This document shows, one piece after another, positions 17,515-26,145 of a DNA stretch of 64,000 nt; positions within the stretch are counted from its first letter, which is position 1; the number at the start of each line of letters is the position of its first letter. Source of the DNA: an uncultured Pseudomonadales bacterium (GTDB taxonomy: Bacteria; Pseudomonadota; Gammaproteobacteria; Pseudomonadales; Azotimanducaceae); NCBI GenBank assembly GCA_951813295.1, contig CATOTI010000002.1:1736001-1800000 (forward strand), written 5' to 3'. The notes below the pieces were generated by a model that saw only the letters and a list, made by a program, of their open reading frames with translations, searched no databases and was not told the origin of the DNA. The position numbers were made by a program, and so were the translations under genes.

Positions 17515-18294
17515 ATGCAGGCGACGTTCGGTCCGGTGCTCAAGAACTGGCGCGAAGGGCGCCGACTCACGCAACTGGCCCTTTCGGGTGAGGTGGGGAT
17601 CTCCCAACGCCACCTGAGTTTCCTCGAGACCGGCCGAGCGCGACCGAGCCGCGCCACCGTCCTGGCACTCGCACGCCAGCTCGATGTTCCTTTGCGCGAA
17701 CGCAACGAATGGCTCGTGCGAGCCGGATTCGCACCGGAATACCCCGGAACCACGATCGACGAGGCGGCGATGGGACCCTTTCGAATGGCATTACAGTCCG
17801 TTCTCGACCACCACGAACCCTACCCCGCGTTCGTGATCGATCGGCGCTGGAATCCGGTGATGGCAAACGCCGCCGCGATGAAGTTCTTTGCGCGCTACGT
17901 CGACGTCGCCGGCCTGCTGAACCCGGACGGCGACTTCCTCATCATTCGGTCCTGCATGGCCGAAGACGGCTTGAAGCCGCATCTGGAGAACTGGTCGGAG
18001 CTCATGGGCGCACTCCTCGACCGCTGCCAACGCGCGCTCCTAATCGATCCGATGAACGAGGGCTTGCGGCGCGTCGTCGAAGACATCCTGAGCCTGCCGG
18101 ACGCACCCTTGAGGCCCGAACACGGTGCGCTGCAACCGGTCATCCCGCTCGTTTTCCGCGACGGCGACGAGCGCTTCGCCTTCTTCACGATGCTCGCCGG
18201 CTTCGGCGCCGCGCAGGATGTCACGCTCGACGAACTCAAGGTCGAGCTGATGTTTCCGGCTGACGACACGACGCGACGCGCGATGGCGCACTGA
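17515..18294 (+). CDS. MmyB-type XRE-family transcriptional regulator
   Basis: A 259-residue regulator. Residues about 5-62 are an XRE helix-turn-helix (LTQLALSGEVGISQRHLSFLE, with the GRARPS and ALARQLDVPLRERNEWL that follow). The C-terminal domain starting near AYPAFVIDRRWNPVMANAAA is the MmyB-like ligand-binding domain, a PAS-like fold. GAGG precedes the ATG. It is divergent from the DUF2834 gene across a symmetric site. Its last three codons (and stop) fall in the first unit of a 15-bp minisatellite. Confidence 0.88.
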   Translation: MQATFGPVLKNWREGRRLTQLALSGEVGISQRHLSFLETGRARPSRATVLALARQLDVPLRERNEWLVRAGFAPEYPGTTIDEAAMGPFRMALQSVLDHHEPYPAFVIDRRWNPVMANAAAMKFFARYVDVAGLLNPDGDFLIIRSCMAEDGLKPHLENWSELMGALLDRCQRALLIDPMNEGLRRVVEDILSLPDAPLRPEHGALQPVIPLVFRDGDERFAFFTMLAGFGAAQDVTLDELKVELMFPADDTTRRAMAH

Positions 18295-18382
18295 GCGATG
18301 GCGCACGGAGCGATGGCGCACGGAGCGATGGCGCACGGAGCGTTGGCACACTGAGCGATAGCGCACGGAGCGATGCGCACGG
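18281..18382 (+). repeat. 15-bp minisatellite (about 6.8 units) overlapping the 3' end of the regulator gene
   Basis: The unit CGATGGCGCACGGAG repeats from 18281: units begin at 18281, 18296, 18311, 18326, 18341, 18356 and 18371, the last one short by three bases. Units 2-4 are identical; units 1 and 5 carry ACTGAG in place of ACGGAG. The unit length keeps the reading frame and would encode Ala-Met-Ala-His-Gly. The TGA in unit 1 is the regulator's stop codon, so gain or loss of that variant unit would change the protein's C-terminus. Confidence 0.9.
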
Positions 18383-18481
18383 ATAGGCGGTATTCAACGC
18401 CGAAACCCAAGCGAGCATCGACGTGGCCGGTCTCTCGCGCATCGAATCGGCGTATCGTCGGCTCATCATCAGGAGGACGCC

Positions 18482-18898
18482 ATGCAGCTCAATACCTACC
18501 TCACCTTCGCCGGCAACTGCCGCGAGGCATTCGAGTTCTATCGCTCTGTCTTCGGCGGCGAATTCGAGACGATGCAGACCTTCGGCGACGGTCCGCCCGA
18601 CATGGGCGTCCCCGAGGAATTGAAGGCGCAAGTCATGCATGTCTCGCTCTCGATCGGCGACTCAACGCTGATGGGCAGCGATACCGGCCCCGGCAGCCCC
18701 GGCGTCGTCATGGGATCGAACTTCCAGATCTCGGTCACTCCGGATTCGCGCGACGAAGCCGACCGACTCTTCGCGGCCCTCTCCGACGGCGGAACCGTCG
18801 GCCAGGCGATGGAGGAGATGTTCTGGGGCGACTACTTCGGTACGTGCGACGACCAGTACGGCATCCGCTGGATGATCAACCACTCCGCAGGAACGTAG
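18482..18898 (+). CDS. PhnB-like VOC-family protein
   Basis: A 138-residue glyoxalase-fold protein of the PhnB/3-demethylubiquinone-methyltransferase-like group. It begins LNTYLTFAGNCREAFEFY, a family hallmark, and ends WGDYFGTCDDQYGIRWMINH, the conserved FWGDxFGxxxDxFG-x-W motif. AGGAGG lies just before the ATG. Structural relatives are metal-binding but the substrate is generally unknown. It is convergent with the DNA polymerase II gene, seven bases away. Confidence 0.88.
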   Translation: MQLNTYLTFAGNCREAFEFYRSVFGGEFETMQTFGDGPPDMGVPEELKAQVMHVSLSIGDSTLMGSDTGPGSPGVVMGSNFQISVTPDSRDEADRLFAALSDGGTVGQAMEEMFWGDYFGTCDDQYGIRWMINHSAGT

Positions 18899-18905
18899 CC
18901 TCTGC

Positions 18906-21275
18906 TCAAAAAAGCGACATCTGCTTGTCGTCACCGACCACCCGCTCGAACGCCTCGCCCAGTACCGCCAGGACCGGTTCGGCAACGGGCCGGACCTGCT
19001 TTTCGAGGTAATGCTCACGATCCGGTTCGTTGACGAGCGCGTCGACGGGTTCGGGGCCGGCCTGGGTCATCACATAAGCGATCACGCGGTTTCGGCTCGT
19101 CGACTTCCGCGCCGCGACGACGTGCGGCGGCGTCGTCGCCGTGTAGTCATCGGCGGATTTCCTCAAGCCCTTGCGGTAGACGAGCAGATGGTCGAGTTCG
19201 CCCCGGCGAAGCGCCGCCGTCGTCTCCGCGAGATAGTCGGCGACGGGTTCGCCCCGAAAGAGGCGCGTGTAGAGGTCGCGCTGGATCACCTTCGCGAGAT
19301 CGGTCCAGTCGCGCCGGACAACCTCCATCCCGACGAATTCGACATCGTCCCGACCGTCGATCAAGCCGGCATAGCGTTTGCGTGCGCCGGCCCCGCCATG
19401 GCGGACCGACGGTAGAAAGAGCTTCTGATAGAGCTTCTCGAATTCGAGCTCCAAGCGACTCTCGACGCGCCATTCATCGCGAATGTAGCGCGCGACGTCG
19501 CGATTGAACTCGGCGACGAGCGCGTTCGCCTGATCCTCGAGCGCAACGCCCGCGCTGCCGAGTCGATCGAGCGCCACGAACACGCTGTCGGTGTCGCCAT
19601 AAAGCACGGCCAGGTCACGCGCCTCGAACCATTCCTTCGACCAGATCAGGAAATGACGCCCCATCGACGTGATCGCATTCGCAATATTGACGTTGTGAAA
19701 GCGGCACGCCGGCGTACCGAGGACGCCGTAGCACGAATTCATCAGAATCTTGATGGCCTGCGAAGCGGTCCGGTCATCCCGCGCTTTGGCGCGCTCGCGT
19801 GCGGCGGTCAGCTCGTCCAGAAGTGACGGCAGGATGGCCGGATCACGCCGAAAGGCAGCCTCTGGGGTCACCCGGATCAGATCCGCCGTCTCGACATCAT
19901 CGAGCGCGTAACCCAACGGGTCGATGTTGAACGTGCGCATGAGGCTCGGATAAAGGCTCTTGTAGTCGAAGACGCCCACCAGATCATGAATGCCCACGGT
20001 CGGCTCGAAGACGTGGCCGCCGGCTTGCCGCTCGCTCACACGCGAATCGCTCGAACGCACAGTCGGTGCCACGATACCTCGCGCGAAGAGACCCGAAAGA
20101 TAGAGAAAATCGAACGAAGCGATGCTGGCCGATACGCGATCCGGCGTCATCCCGGTCAAGCGGCTGCGGGCGATCGCGAGGTCGATGAGCTCGAGTTCGT
20201 CGACGATCTCGAAGGCCAGCCGCGCATCGGTCCGCGCATAGTGGACGAACGCGTCGAGGTCGTGCGTGTAGTTGTCGAGGATCTGCTCGGCCTTGCCTGG
20301 TACGTCGCGTTCGGTCCAGGGCGAACTCAGCTCGACCTTGCCTTCACCGAGGACCTCCCGAGCGACGGTGTCGAGCGCATAGTCATCGAACTTGAGGAAC
20401 GCGCCGCGCACGAGGTCCATCCCGTCGAGCACGACGCGCCCTGGGATGTTCGCCTGACCGCTACCAAAATATCCGCGCGCCGGGCGAATCCGCATGGCGC
20501 CCGTATCGCGGCCGAGTGCGAAGGTGTGGCGGAGCCGTTCGGCAATCTTGCCGAGCACCGATAGGTCGAAGTCGATCACATTCCAGCCGGTCAACACATC
20601 CGGATCGATCCGCGCCACGTAATCGGCGAACCAATCGAGCGCCTGACGCTCGCCGGTTACGCCCACCGCACCTTCCGGCAACGGACGTTGCGTATCGTCC
20701 ACCACGACGACCTCGTCGAAGACCTGGCCCGTTCGATCCCGGCCGTAGACGGAGACCGCCAACAACCGCTCGGCCGAAGGATCGGTCTCGATGTCGAACG
20801 CGAGCATATTCAGCTCGATCGGTACGTCGAGCGGCCCCACGTCGGGGTCGTCGAAGACGAGACCGAGCGCCGCGTCGCGCGTCGCCACGCCTTGGACGCG
20901 GCAAGTTCCACGGACATCCCGGTCGATGAGATAGCGGACGGCAAAGCGCACGTCGGCTTCGAAGGTCGCGATGCCGTGGTCCTGCAGTCGGTCGCGCAGC
21001 GGCGGCGCATCCGCTGGCACCGCGACATCGACCCGAACGACGGACCGGCCATCGAACGTCCGTTGTTCGTCGTGTCGGAGTCTCGACGCACCCAGCCGAC
21101 GCGCGCGGTCGACATCATCGAGCGCGATATAGAAATGCGGCGTTTCGCGATGATCGCGCACCAGAAACGGCGCGCCTTCCTTCGTCACCCCGTAGAGATG
21201 CACGACCGGCGCGCCGCCGTGGATTCGATACGTCGCCTGCAGGATGAAGCCGTCGACCGACATCAACTGCGACAT
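18906..21275 (-). CDS. polB: DNA polymerase II (family B)
   Basis: A 789-residue family B DNA polymerase, the length of E. coli Pol II. The proofreading exonuclease motif FDIETD is near residue 160 and NVIDFDLSVL (motif II) near 235. Polymerase motif A appears as DYKSLYPSL near 435 and motif C as YGDTDSVF near 558. The C-terminus ends QMSLF, a canonical beta-clamp binding motif. Pol II is a damage-inducible replication restart and bypass polymerase, normally under LexA; no clear LexA box was recognised upstream. Confidence 0.93.
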   Translation of the reverse strand: MSQLMSVDGFILQATYRIHGGAPVVHLYGVTKEGAPFLVRDHRETPHFYIALDDVDRARRLGASRLRHDEQRTFDGRSVVRVDVAVPADAPPLRDRLQDHGIATFEADVRFAVRYLIDRDVRGTCRVQGVATRDAALGLVFDDPDVGPLDVPIELNMLAFDIETDPSAERLLAVSVYGRDRTGQVFDEVVVVDDTQRPLPEGAVGVTGERQALDWFADYVARIDPDVLTGWNVIDFDLSVLGKIAERLRHTFALGRDTGAMRIRPARGYFGSGQANIPGRVVLDGMDLVRGAFLKFDDYALDTVAREVLGEGKVELSSPWTERDVPGKAEQILDNYTHDLDAFVHYARTDARLAFEIVDELELIDLAIARSRLTGMTPDRVSASIASFDFLYLSGLFARGIVAPTVRSSDSRVSERQAGGHVFEPTVGIHDLVGVFDYKSLYPSLMRTFNIDPLGYALDDVETADLIRVTPEAAFRRDPAILPSLLDELTAARERAKARDDRTASQAIKILMNSCYGVLGTPACRFHNVNIANAITSMGRHFLIWSKEWFEARDLAVLYGDTDSVFVALDRLGSAGVALEDQANALVAEFNRDVARYIRDEWRVESRLELEFEKLYQKLFLPSVRHGGAGARKRYAGLIDGRDDVEFVGMEVVRRDWTDLAKVIQRDLYTRLFRGEPVADYLAETTAALRRGELDHLLVYRKGLRKSADDYTATTPPHVVAARKSTSRNRVIAYVMTQAGPEPVDALVNEPDREHYLEKQVRPVAEPVLAVLGEAFERVVGDDKQMSLF

Positions 21276-21342
21276 GTCGCCTACCGCGTGGTCCGTGGCC
21301 CGCGACGATCCCGGGACCGCGTCACGCGGGCGGCGTCGCGTC

Positions 21343-22125
21343 TCACCGCCACATGTTGGTCCCGCCGCAGACCGTGAGCGCCTGACCTGTCATGAAAGCG
21401 CTGCCTTGCGAAGCCAGAAAGACCGCAATGCCCTTGAAATCGTCGGCCTCGCCGAGCCGTCGTAGCGGCGTATTGGTTTCGGCGTTCGCCTTCGCTTCGG
21501 GGTTGTCCCAGAGCGCACGGGCAAAATCGGTTTTCACGAGTCCCGGACAGATCGCGTTCACGCGTACGCCGCTCGGTCCGTATTCGAGGGCCAGGTTGCG
21601 CACCAGACCGATGTCGGCGAGTTTCGAAATCGCATAAGTGCCAAGCATTTCGGATGCCGAAAACGCCCCCGTCGACGACGTGATCGCCATTGAACCACTG
21701 CCTTTCGCGACCATGTCCGGTGCGACCATGTGACACAGCCAATGCTGCGATCGCACGTTGGAAGCCATGATCTTGTCGAATGCGTCGTCCGGGATCTCGG
21801 ACATTTTGCCGTAGAACGGATTGACCCCTGCGTTCGCGATCAAGGTATCGATCGGCCCCAGCCGATCGTGGGTCTCATCGACGAGTGCCTGCAGTTGCTC
21901 CTTGTAGCCGATGTTGCAGGCGATCGCGATCGCCGCGCCTTCACCACACTTGTTGTTGATCTCCGCTACCGCCGCTTCGCACTGATCGAGCTTCCGACTC
22001 GAGACCACTACCTTCGCGCCATGCTCCGCCAGGCCCTCGGCCATCGCGTAGCCCATTCCTTTCGATGCGCCCGTCAAGAGCGCAACCTGGCCCGTCAAAT
22101 CAAAAAGCTCGGTCGAAACCGCCAT
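21343..22125 (-). CDS. SDR-family NAD(P)-dependent oxidoreductase
   Basis: A 260-residue classical short-chain dehydrogenase. The ATG at 22125 has GGGGAG upstream and starts the usual N-terminus (LTGQVALLTGASKGMGYAMA). It has IANAGVN, Ser in SSTGAFS, and Tyr-x3-Lys as YAISK. VNAICPGLVKTDFA follows. The C-terminus ALTVCGGTNMWR is a slightly altered V(D)GG end. It precedes polB by 67 bp on the same strand and lies next to the left repeat flank of the IS110 element. Confidence 0.88.
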   Translation of the reverse strand: MAVSTELFDLTGQVALLTGASKGMGYAMAEGLAEHGAKVVVSSRKLDQCEAAVAEINNKCGEGAAIAIACNIGYKEQLQALVDETHDRLGPIDTLIANAGVNPFYGKMSEIPDDAFDKIMASNVRSQHWLCHMVAPDMVAKGSGSMAITSSTGAFSASEMLGTYAISKLADIGLVRNLALEYGPSGVRVNAICPGLVKTDFARALWDNPEAKANAETNTPLRRLGEADDFKGIAVFLASQGSAFMTGQALTVCGGTNMWR

Positions 22126-22189
22126 CTGTCTCCCCTTGGTTTCAAGAAGAATGAAGGGTAGCAATTGTCGGGTTGGGTATGGGCGTAGG

Positions 22190-22287
22190 CGGAAGTTCGG
22201 TTTGGGGAGGACGAACGGGCGCGCTGGGCATGGATCTGGCGGCGCTGGGAAGCTCTGACTAACCGGAGGAGTAGGCTGGGATTCTGT
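22190..22287. repeat. Left host-repeat flank of IS copy 1
   Basis: This stretch shares blocks with the reverse complement of 40359-40495: GGCGGAAGT, a repeated GCTGGGAAG-type word, GGCGCTGGGAAGC, TGACTA, and CCGGAGGAGTAGGC. Similarity is clear but far from complete, unlike the adjoining IS element, whose two copies are identical. It therefore looks like an older host repeat that both IS copies entered at the same position. Confidence 0.65.
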
Positions 22288-22360
22288 TTGCTAATGGGAT
22301 GGTCCACCCCGAGTGGACAATCAGTGTCCCCACACGACGTTCCCTCGAGGAGACCATCCC

Positions 22361-23386
22361 ATGACGCAGATCGTGACCCTAGGTATCGATGTCGGCAAGA
22401 GCACCTTCCACGTGGTCGGTACGACGCACACGGGTAAGCCGGTGTTCCGGCAGCAGTTCAGCCGAGCGAAGCTTGCTGAGTTTGTCGCCACTCACAGCCG
22501 ATGTGTGATCGGCATGGAAGCGTGCGCTGGTTCACAACACCTGGCGCGGCAGTTTGAACGCGACGGTCATGACGTTCGATTGATGGCAGCGCAGTTCGTC
22601 AAGCCGTACGTGAAGACCAACAAGAACGACTTCAACGACGCCTTGGCGATTGCGGAGGCGGTGCGGCGCCCGACCATGCGATATGTGCCGATCAAGACGA
22701 TCGAGCAACACGATCAGCAAGCCCTGCACCGCGTCCGTCAGCAGCTCATGAAGACGCGCACAAGCGTCATCAACGAGATCCGAGCGTTTCTGTTGGAGCG
22801 AGGTATCACGGTGCGCACGAGTCCGACAGCGTTGTCGAAGGCCTTACCGACGATACTGGCGGACGACGAGAGCACATTGTCGCGGCGTCTACGCGCGCTT
22901 TTGGGATTACTGCAACGACAGTGGCGTTACTTAGATGATGAAGTTCGCACGATTACCCGGGAGATCGAGCAGATCGCGCGAGAGCGCGATGACTGCCGGC
23001 GTCTGCAGACGATTCCGGGCATTGGCACGCTGACATCGACGGCGTTGGTGGCGGCGATCGGCAAGGGTGAGCAGTTCACACGCGCCCGAGATGTATCGGC
23101 GTGGCTCGGGGTGGTGCCACGGCAACACTCGACAGGCGGCCGGACGCGATTGCTGGGGATCAGCAAACGCGGCAACCGCTACGTTCGGAGTCTGCTGATA
23201 CACGGCGCGCGCAGCTGCTACTACAACCTGTGCCGGGAGGATCACCGCCTAGGTGTTTGGCTGAATGACCTTGAGGCGCGGGGCTTGCACCCGAACGTGA
23301 TCATCACGGCGTTAGCGAACAAACTGGCGCGCCTGTCATGGGCAGTCCTGCGCAGTGGTGAGGAGTACGATCCAGGGCGCGCGTAG
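22361..23386 (+). CDS. IS110-family transposase (copy 1)
   Basis: A 341-residue DEDD-type recombinase. The ATG at 22361 is preferred: AGGAG lies upstream and GIDVGKSTFHV, the first RuvC-like Asp motif, follows at once. KTNKNDFNDALAIAEAV carries the acidic motif (KTDxxDA type). The C-terminal transposase-20 domain has IPGIGTLTSTALVAAIG, FTRARDVSAWLGVVPRQ and the serine segment GISKRGNRYVRSLLIHGA. These enzymes recombine DNA using a bridge (seek) RNA encoded in the element's own non-coding end. The copy at 39260-40285 has the same protein. Confidence 0.93.
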   Translation: MTQIVTLGIDVGKSTFHVVGTTHTGKPVFRQQFSRAKLAEFVATHSRCVIGMEACAGSQHLARQFERDGHDVRLMAAQFVKPYVKTNKNDFNDALAIAEAVRRPTMRYVPIKTIEQHDQQALHRVRQQLMKTRTSVINEIRAFLLERGITVRTSPTALSKALPTILADDESTLSRRLRALLGLLQRQWRYLDDEVRTITREIEQIARERDDCRRLQTIPGIGTLTSTALVAAIGKGEQFTRARDVSAWLGVVPRQHSTGGRTRLLGISKRGNRYVRSLLIHGARSCYYNLCREDHRLGVWLNDLEARGLHPNVIITALANKLARLSWAVLRSGEEYDPGRA

Positions 23387-23645
23387 CGGCAGTTGTAGGG
23401 AACGGATTTTGGTTGCCCATCGGGCATCTCGTTAGCGGCAGGCTTCATCAGTCGATCCAGCTTCGTCGAAGCTCGGGCAAGAAAAAGGGGTCTACGAACC
23501 CGCCTTGCTAATTGAGCCGACGAGCCGCGGATCCCACTCAGGCCAGGGCGTGAAATAGCCCATTAACAGGCCGGATACATTTGTGCAGACCGACTGATTG
23601 CCAAAGTCGCCAATGACTGTTGCAACGATGGGGTGGCCCATACAT
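23387..23645 (+). ncRNA. Candidate bridge/seek RNA region in the IS right end (copy 1)
   Basis: This 259-bp non-coding right end is kept identical in both IS copies. It contains hairpins TGCCC-ATC-GGGCA at 23414-23426 and AGCTTC-GTC-GAAGCT at 23459-23473, followed by a purine-rich stretch. In IS1111-branch elements the structured guide RNA is encoded in the right end, so this is where it should lie. Exact RNA ends and guide loops were not determined. Confidence 0.4.
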
Positions 23646-24059
23646 CTTTCTTGTGGGGGCTCTGCCCCCACGCCCCCGCCGGACCGGCGCTGAGTCTGAG
23701 TTGGCGGATGGGGGAATCTCGCCGCGCGCCCTGCGGCGCGGAATCGCTGCGGGTGGTTCCCCCCTTGGCGCGCTTTGCGCCGGGGACCCCGGTGGTAGGC
23801 GTTTTCGCCGGAAGGCGTCGGTCGAGATCGAGCGGGATTTGTAGGATGTGCTGGGACGCGTTTTGCAGGATCCTGCAGCTCCCATCGCTGGAAATCCTGG
23901 AAAGAATTTGCAGGCTGATCGGTTCGCTACAGACTTCCTAAGGGCAAATTAGCTCGGAAGCCGGCAAACCCCAATCAGCGAAATCGATGACTTCGAGCCC
24001 GGCGCGGCTTCGCCGCGACGCAGGGGGGTCCTAGGGGGGACCCGGAGGGTCCCCCCTAG
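23646..24059. repeat. Right host-repeat flank of IS copy 1, GC-rich and palindromic
   Basis: About 410 bp with no credible gene; the short ORFs in it are arginine-rich and lack family likeness. It is homologous, with many differences, to the reverse complement of 38559-39000. Shared landmarks are a GTGGGGGC-TCT-GCCCCCAC hairpin, TTGGCGGATGGGGGAATCTCGCCGCG, GGACCCCGGTGGT, GCCGGAAGGCGTCGGT, TTTGCAGGCTGATCGGTTCG, CTTCCTAAGGGCAAATTAG and a terminal palindrome. It fills the gap up to the yejA promoter at about 24160. Confidence 0.75.
24031..24059. repeat. Terminal GC palindrome of the repeat (copy 1 side)
   Basis: CTAGGGGGGACCC and GGGTCCCCCCTAG form a perfect 13-bp stem around a GGA loop. The counterpart at 38559-38588 has the same arms with one extra C. 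The pair therefore marks the inner ends of the two inverted repeats. No T tract follows, so it is not a textbook terminator. Confidence 0.85.
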
Positions 24060-24182
24060 AAGAAAAAGCCACGAAATTTCAGCCTCAAACTGCCGCCGGA
24101 TCGACGGTTTCCAGATCGCGATATCTCCGTTCCCACACAACCAAAATCCGCCGCACTTTCCAGCACAGCCCGCAAAAGGATC

Positions 24183-24188
24183 TATTAT
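24183..24188 (+). promoter_or_regulatory. Possible -10 element for yejA
   Basis: TATTAT lies 23 bases before the yejA start codon and would place transcription start about 16 bases upstream of the ATG. The -35 match (TTTCCA at 24157-24162) is weak and its spacing is long, so this is only a candidate. Confidence 0.3.
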
Positions 24189-24210
24189 CGTGTTCGAGGG
24201 GGCTGGATCT

Positions 24211-26130
24211 ATGCGGCAAGTCATCGCGCGGACACGAGCGCTCGTTGCGAGCGTTGGGCTCGCGACGTCGGCGGCTGTACTTGCCGCGCCGCCCGACCTC
24301 ACGAGCGAAGCGACGCGCGACACACCGTGTGGGCAGCCGGAATATCAGCACGGCATCTCGTATGTCGTGCCGCTCAAGTACGACGCCGATTTCGAGCATT
24401 TCACCTATGCCAATCCCGACGCGCCGAAGGCGGGGCGGATCCGGTTTCCGGTCATGGGCACTTTCGACAGCTTCAACAACATCCTGGAGAAAGGCCGCTT
24501 GGCGGCGGGCACGCCGTACGGCGGGACACAGCAACTGCTTTTCGAGCGTTTGCTCGAGACAGCGGCGGACGAGCCCGCGAGCGCATACGGGCGCCTCGCC
24601 GAAGGTGTGGCGGTCGATCCCGACTATCGATGGGTGGCGTTCAAACTTCGCGCTAACGCGCGCTGGCACGACGGCGAGCCGCTGACCATCGATGACGTCG
24701 TCTTCTCCTTCGAGTCGTTCAAGGAGCATGGTTCGGTCGCGCTCAAGACCGCGCTGTTGGATCTCGAGCGCGTCGAGCCAATGGGCGATCGCGAGCTTTG
24801 CTTCGTGACCCGCGAGGGAGCGGAAACCAATCCGATCATGCCGTTCGCCTACGGCGCCGCGCCGATTCACGCGGCGCATTACTGGCGCGAGCGGGATATC
24901 TCGAAGACGACCCTCGAACCGCCGCTCGGCGCGGGGCCGTATCGGCTACAGACCTACGATCTCGGCCGGAAGCTCACCTACGAGCGTGTGCCGGACTACT
25001 GGGGGAAGGGAATTCCCGTCAATCGGGGGCGCTACAACTTCGACGTCATCAAGTTCGACTACTTCCGAGACGAGCACATCATGCTCGAGGCGCACAAGGC
25101 CGACGTGATCGATCTCCGCGAAGAGACGGTCTCGAAAAACTGGACGACCGAGTACGAGTTCCCAGCCGTCGAGGCCGGCATGTTCAAGCGCGAACTCCGC
25201 TACATCACCCGCGTCTGGGGATTGTGGTGGCCGATATTCTGGAACCAGAGCCGCGAACGATTCCAAGATCCACGCGTGCGCGAAGCGCTCTATCTCCTGT
25301 ACGACTTCCCGTTCATCAACCGCGTCATCCTGTTCGGCTTCTACGACTACGGCGTCTCGTTTTTTCACAACTCGCCCATGGCACAGAGCGGTTTGCCGAC
25401 ACCCGGGGAACTCGAGCTCCTCGAACCTTTTCGTGATCAACTACCCGCGCGGCTCTTCACCGACGTCTTCACGCCACCGTATTCCGCGGGGGAAGGCTTC
25501 GATCGGTCGCGGACCGAACGTGCCCTCGAACTCTTCGCCGAAGCCGGTTGGCAGATCCAGGACGGGCGGCTCATCCACGACGAGACGGGCGAGGCCTTCC
25601 ACATCGATTTTGTTTTCGTCGCGGCGACCTTACGGCGCGCGATGATGCCGTACATCCGCATACTCAACCGGATGGGCATCACGACGTCGGCGCGCGCGCC
25701 CGAGAATTCGCACTGGCTGCATCGCATGCGAACGGGTTCGTTCGACGGCGGCGCCTATCTCTATATTCCCGACAACACACCGGGTCTTGCGCTTCGGAAC
25801 CGGTTCGGCAGCGCCGCCGCGGATGTCGAGTACAGCCAGAACTGGGCGAAGGTCAAAGATCCCGTGCTCGATCACCTCATCGACGAGGCGATCCAGGCGC
25901 GCAACGCAGACGATCTTTACGCGGCAACCCGCGCTTTCGATCGTGTCATGCTGTGGCGCTATTACTTCATCCCCGGGATGGCGCAGCCCGGCTATCGGCT
26001 CGTGCATTGGGACAAGTTCGGCGAGGTCGAAACCGAGCCGCTCTCGCGCGTTCCCGCACTCGACGCCTGGTGGTGGGACGAAGAAAAGGCCGAGCGCGTC
26101 GCCACCTGGCTGGACGCCGCCCCCAAATAG
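24211..26130 (+). CDS. yejA: Periplasmic peptide/microcin-type ABC substrate-binding protein (YejA-like)
   Basis: A 639-residue extracellular solute-binding protein of family 5. The ATG at 24211 follows a GAGGGGG and precedes a signal sequence (MRQVIARTRALVASVGLA). Family 5 landmarks include HGISYVVPLKYDADFEHFTY, ARWHDGEPLTIDDVVFSFE and GAGPYRLQTYD, and the later YDFPFINRVILFGFY with SFFHNSPMA matches YejA-type proteins. It binds oligopeptides or peptide-like antibiotics for import. The permeases YejB and YejE follow at once; an ATPase gene does not. Confidence 0.88.
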   Translation: MRQVIARTRALVASVGLATSAAVLAAPPDLTSEATRDTPCGQPEYQHGISYVVPLKYDADFEHFTYANPDAPKAGRIRFPVMGTFDSFNNILEKGRLAAGTPYGGTQQLLFERLLETAADEPASAYGRLAEGVAVDPDYRWVAFKLRANARWHDGEPLTIDDVVFSFESFKEHGSVALKTALLDLERVEPMGDRELCFVTREGAETNPIMPFAYGAAPIHAAHYWRERDISKTTLEPPLGAGPYRLQTYDLGRKLTYERVPDYWGKGIPVNRGRYNFDVIKFDYFRDEHIMLEAHKADVIDLREETVSKNWTTEYEFPAVEAGMFKRELRYITRVWGLWWPIFWNQSRERFQDPRVREALYLLYDFPFINRVILFGFYDYGVSFFHNSPMAQSGLPTPGELELLEPFRDQLPARLFTDVFTPPYSAGEGFDRSRTERALELFAEAGWQIQDGRLIHDETGEAFHIDFVFVAATLRRAMMPYIRILNRMGITTSARAPENSHWLHRMRTGSFDGGAYLYIPDNTPGLALRNRFGSAAADVEYSQNWAKVKDPVLDHLIDEAIQARNADDLYAATRAFDRVMLWRYYFIPGMAQPGYRLVHWDKFGEVETEPLSRVPALDAWWWDEEKAERVATWLDAAPK

Positions 26131-26145
26131 CAAGAGACTCAACGC

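Larger units (their letters stand above)
22288..23645 (+). mobile_element. IS110-family (IS1111-like) insertion sequence, copy 1
   Basis: A 1358-bp block that is repeated in inverted orientation at 39001-40358; the proteins are identical and the non-coding ends match base for base wherever compared. It contains one transposase ORF, 73 bp of left non-coding end and 259 bp of right non-coding end. A GTCCAC/GTGGAC inverted repeat lies at 22302-22318 near the left end. No terminal inverted repeats or target duplication are evident, as expected for IS110. The long right non-coding end suits the IS1111 branch. Exact ends are inferred from where identity between copies stops. Confidence 0.85.

Noticed and set aside
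18281-18382. Possible CRISPR array
   Set aside because: The 15-bp units are directly adjacent without spacers; this is a minisatellite.
23633-23941. Two overlapping ORFs of 74-102 residues in the IS flank
   Set aside because: They lie in palindromic GC-rich repeat DNA, differ between the two repeat copies through frame changes and resemble no protein family.
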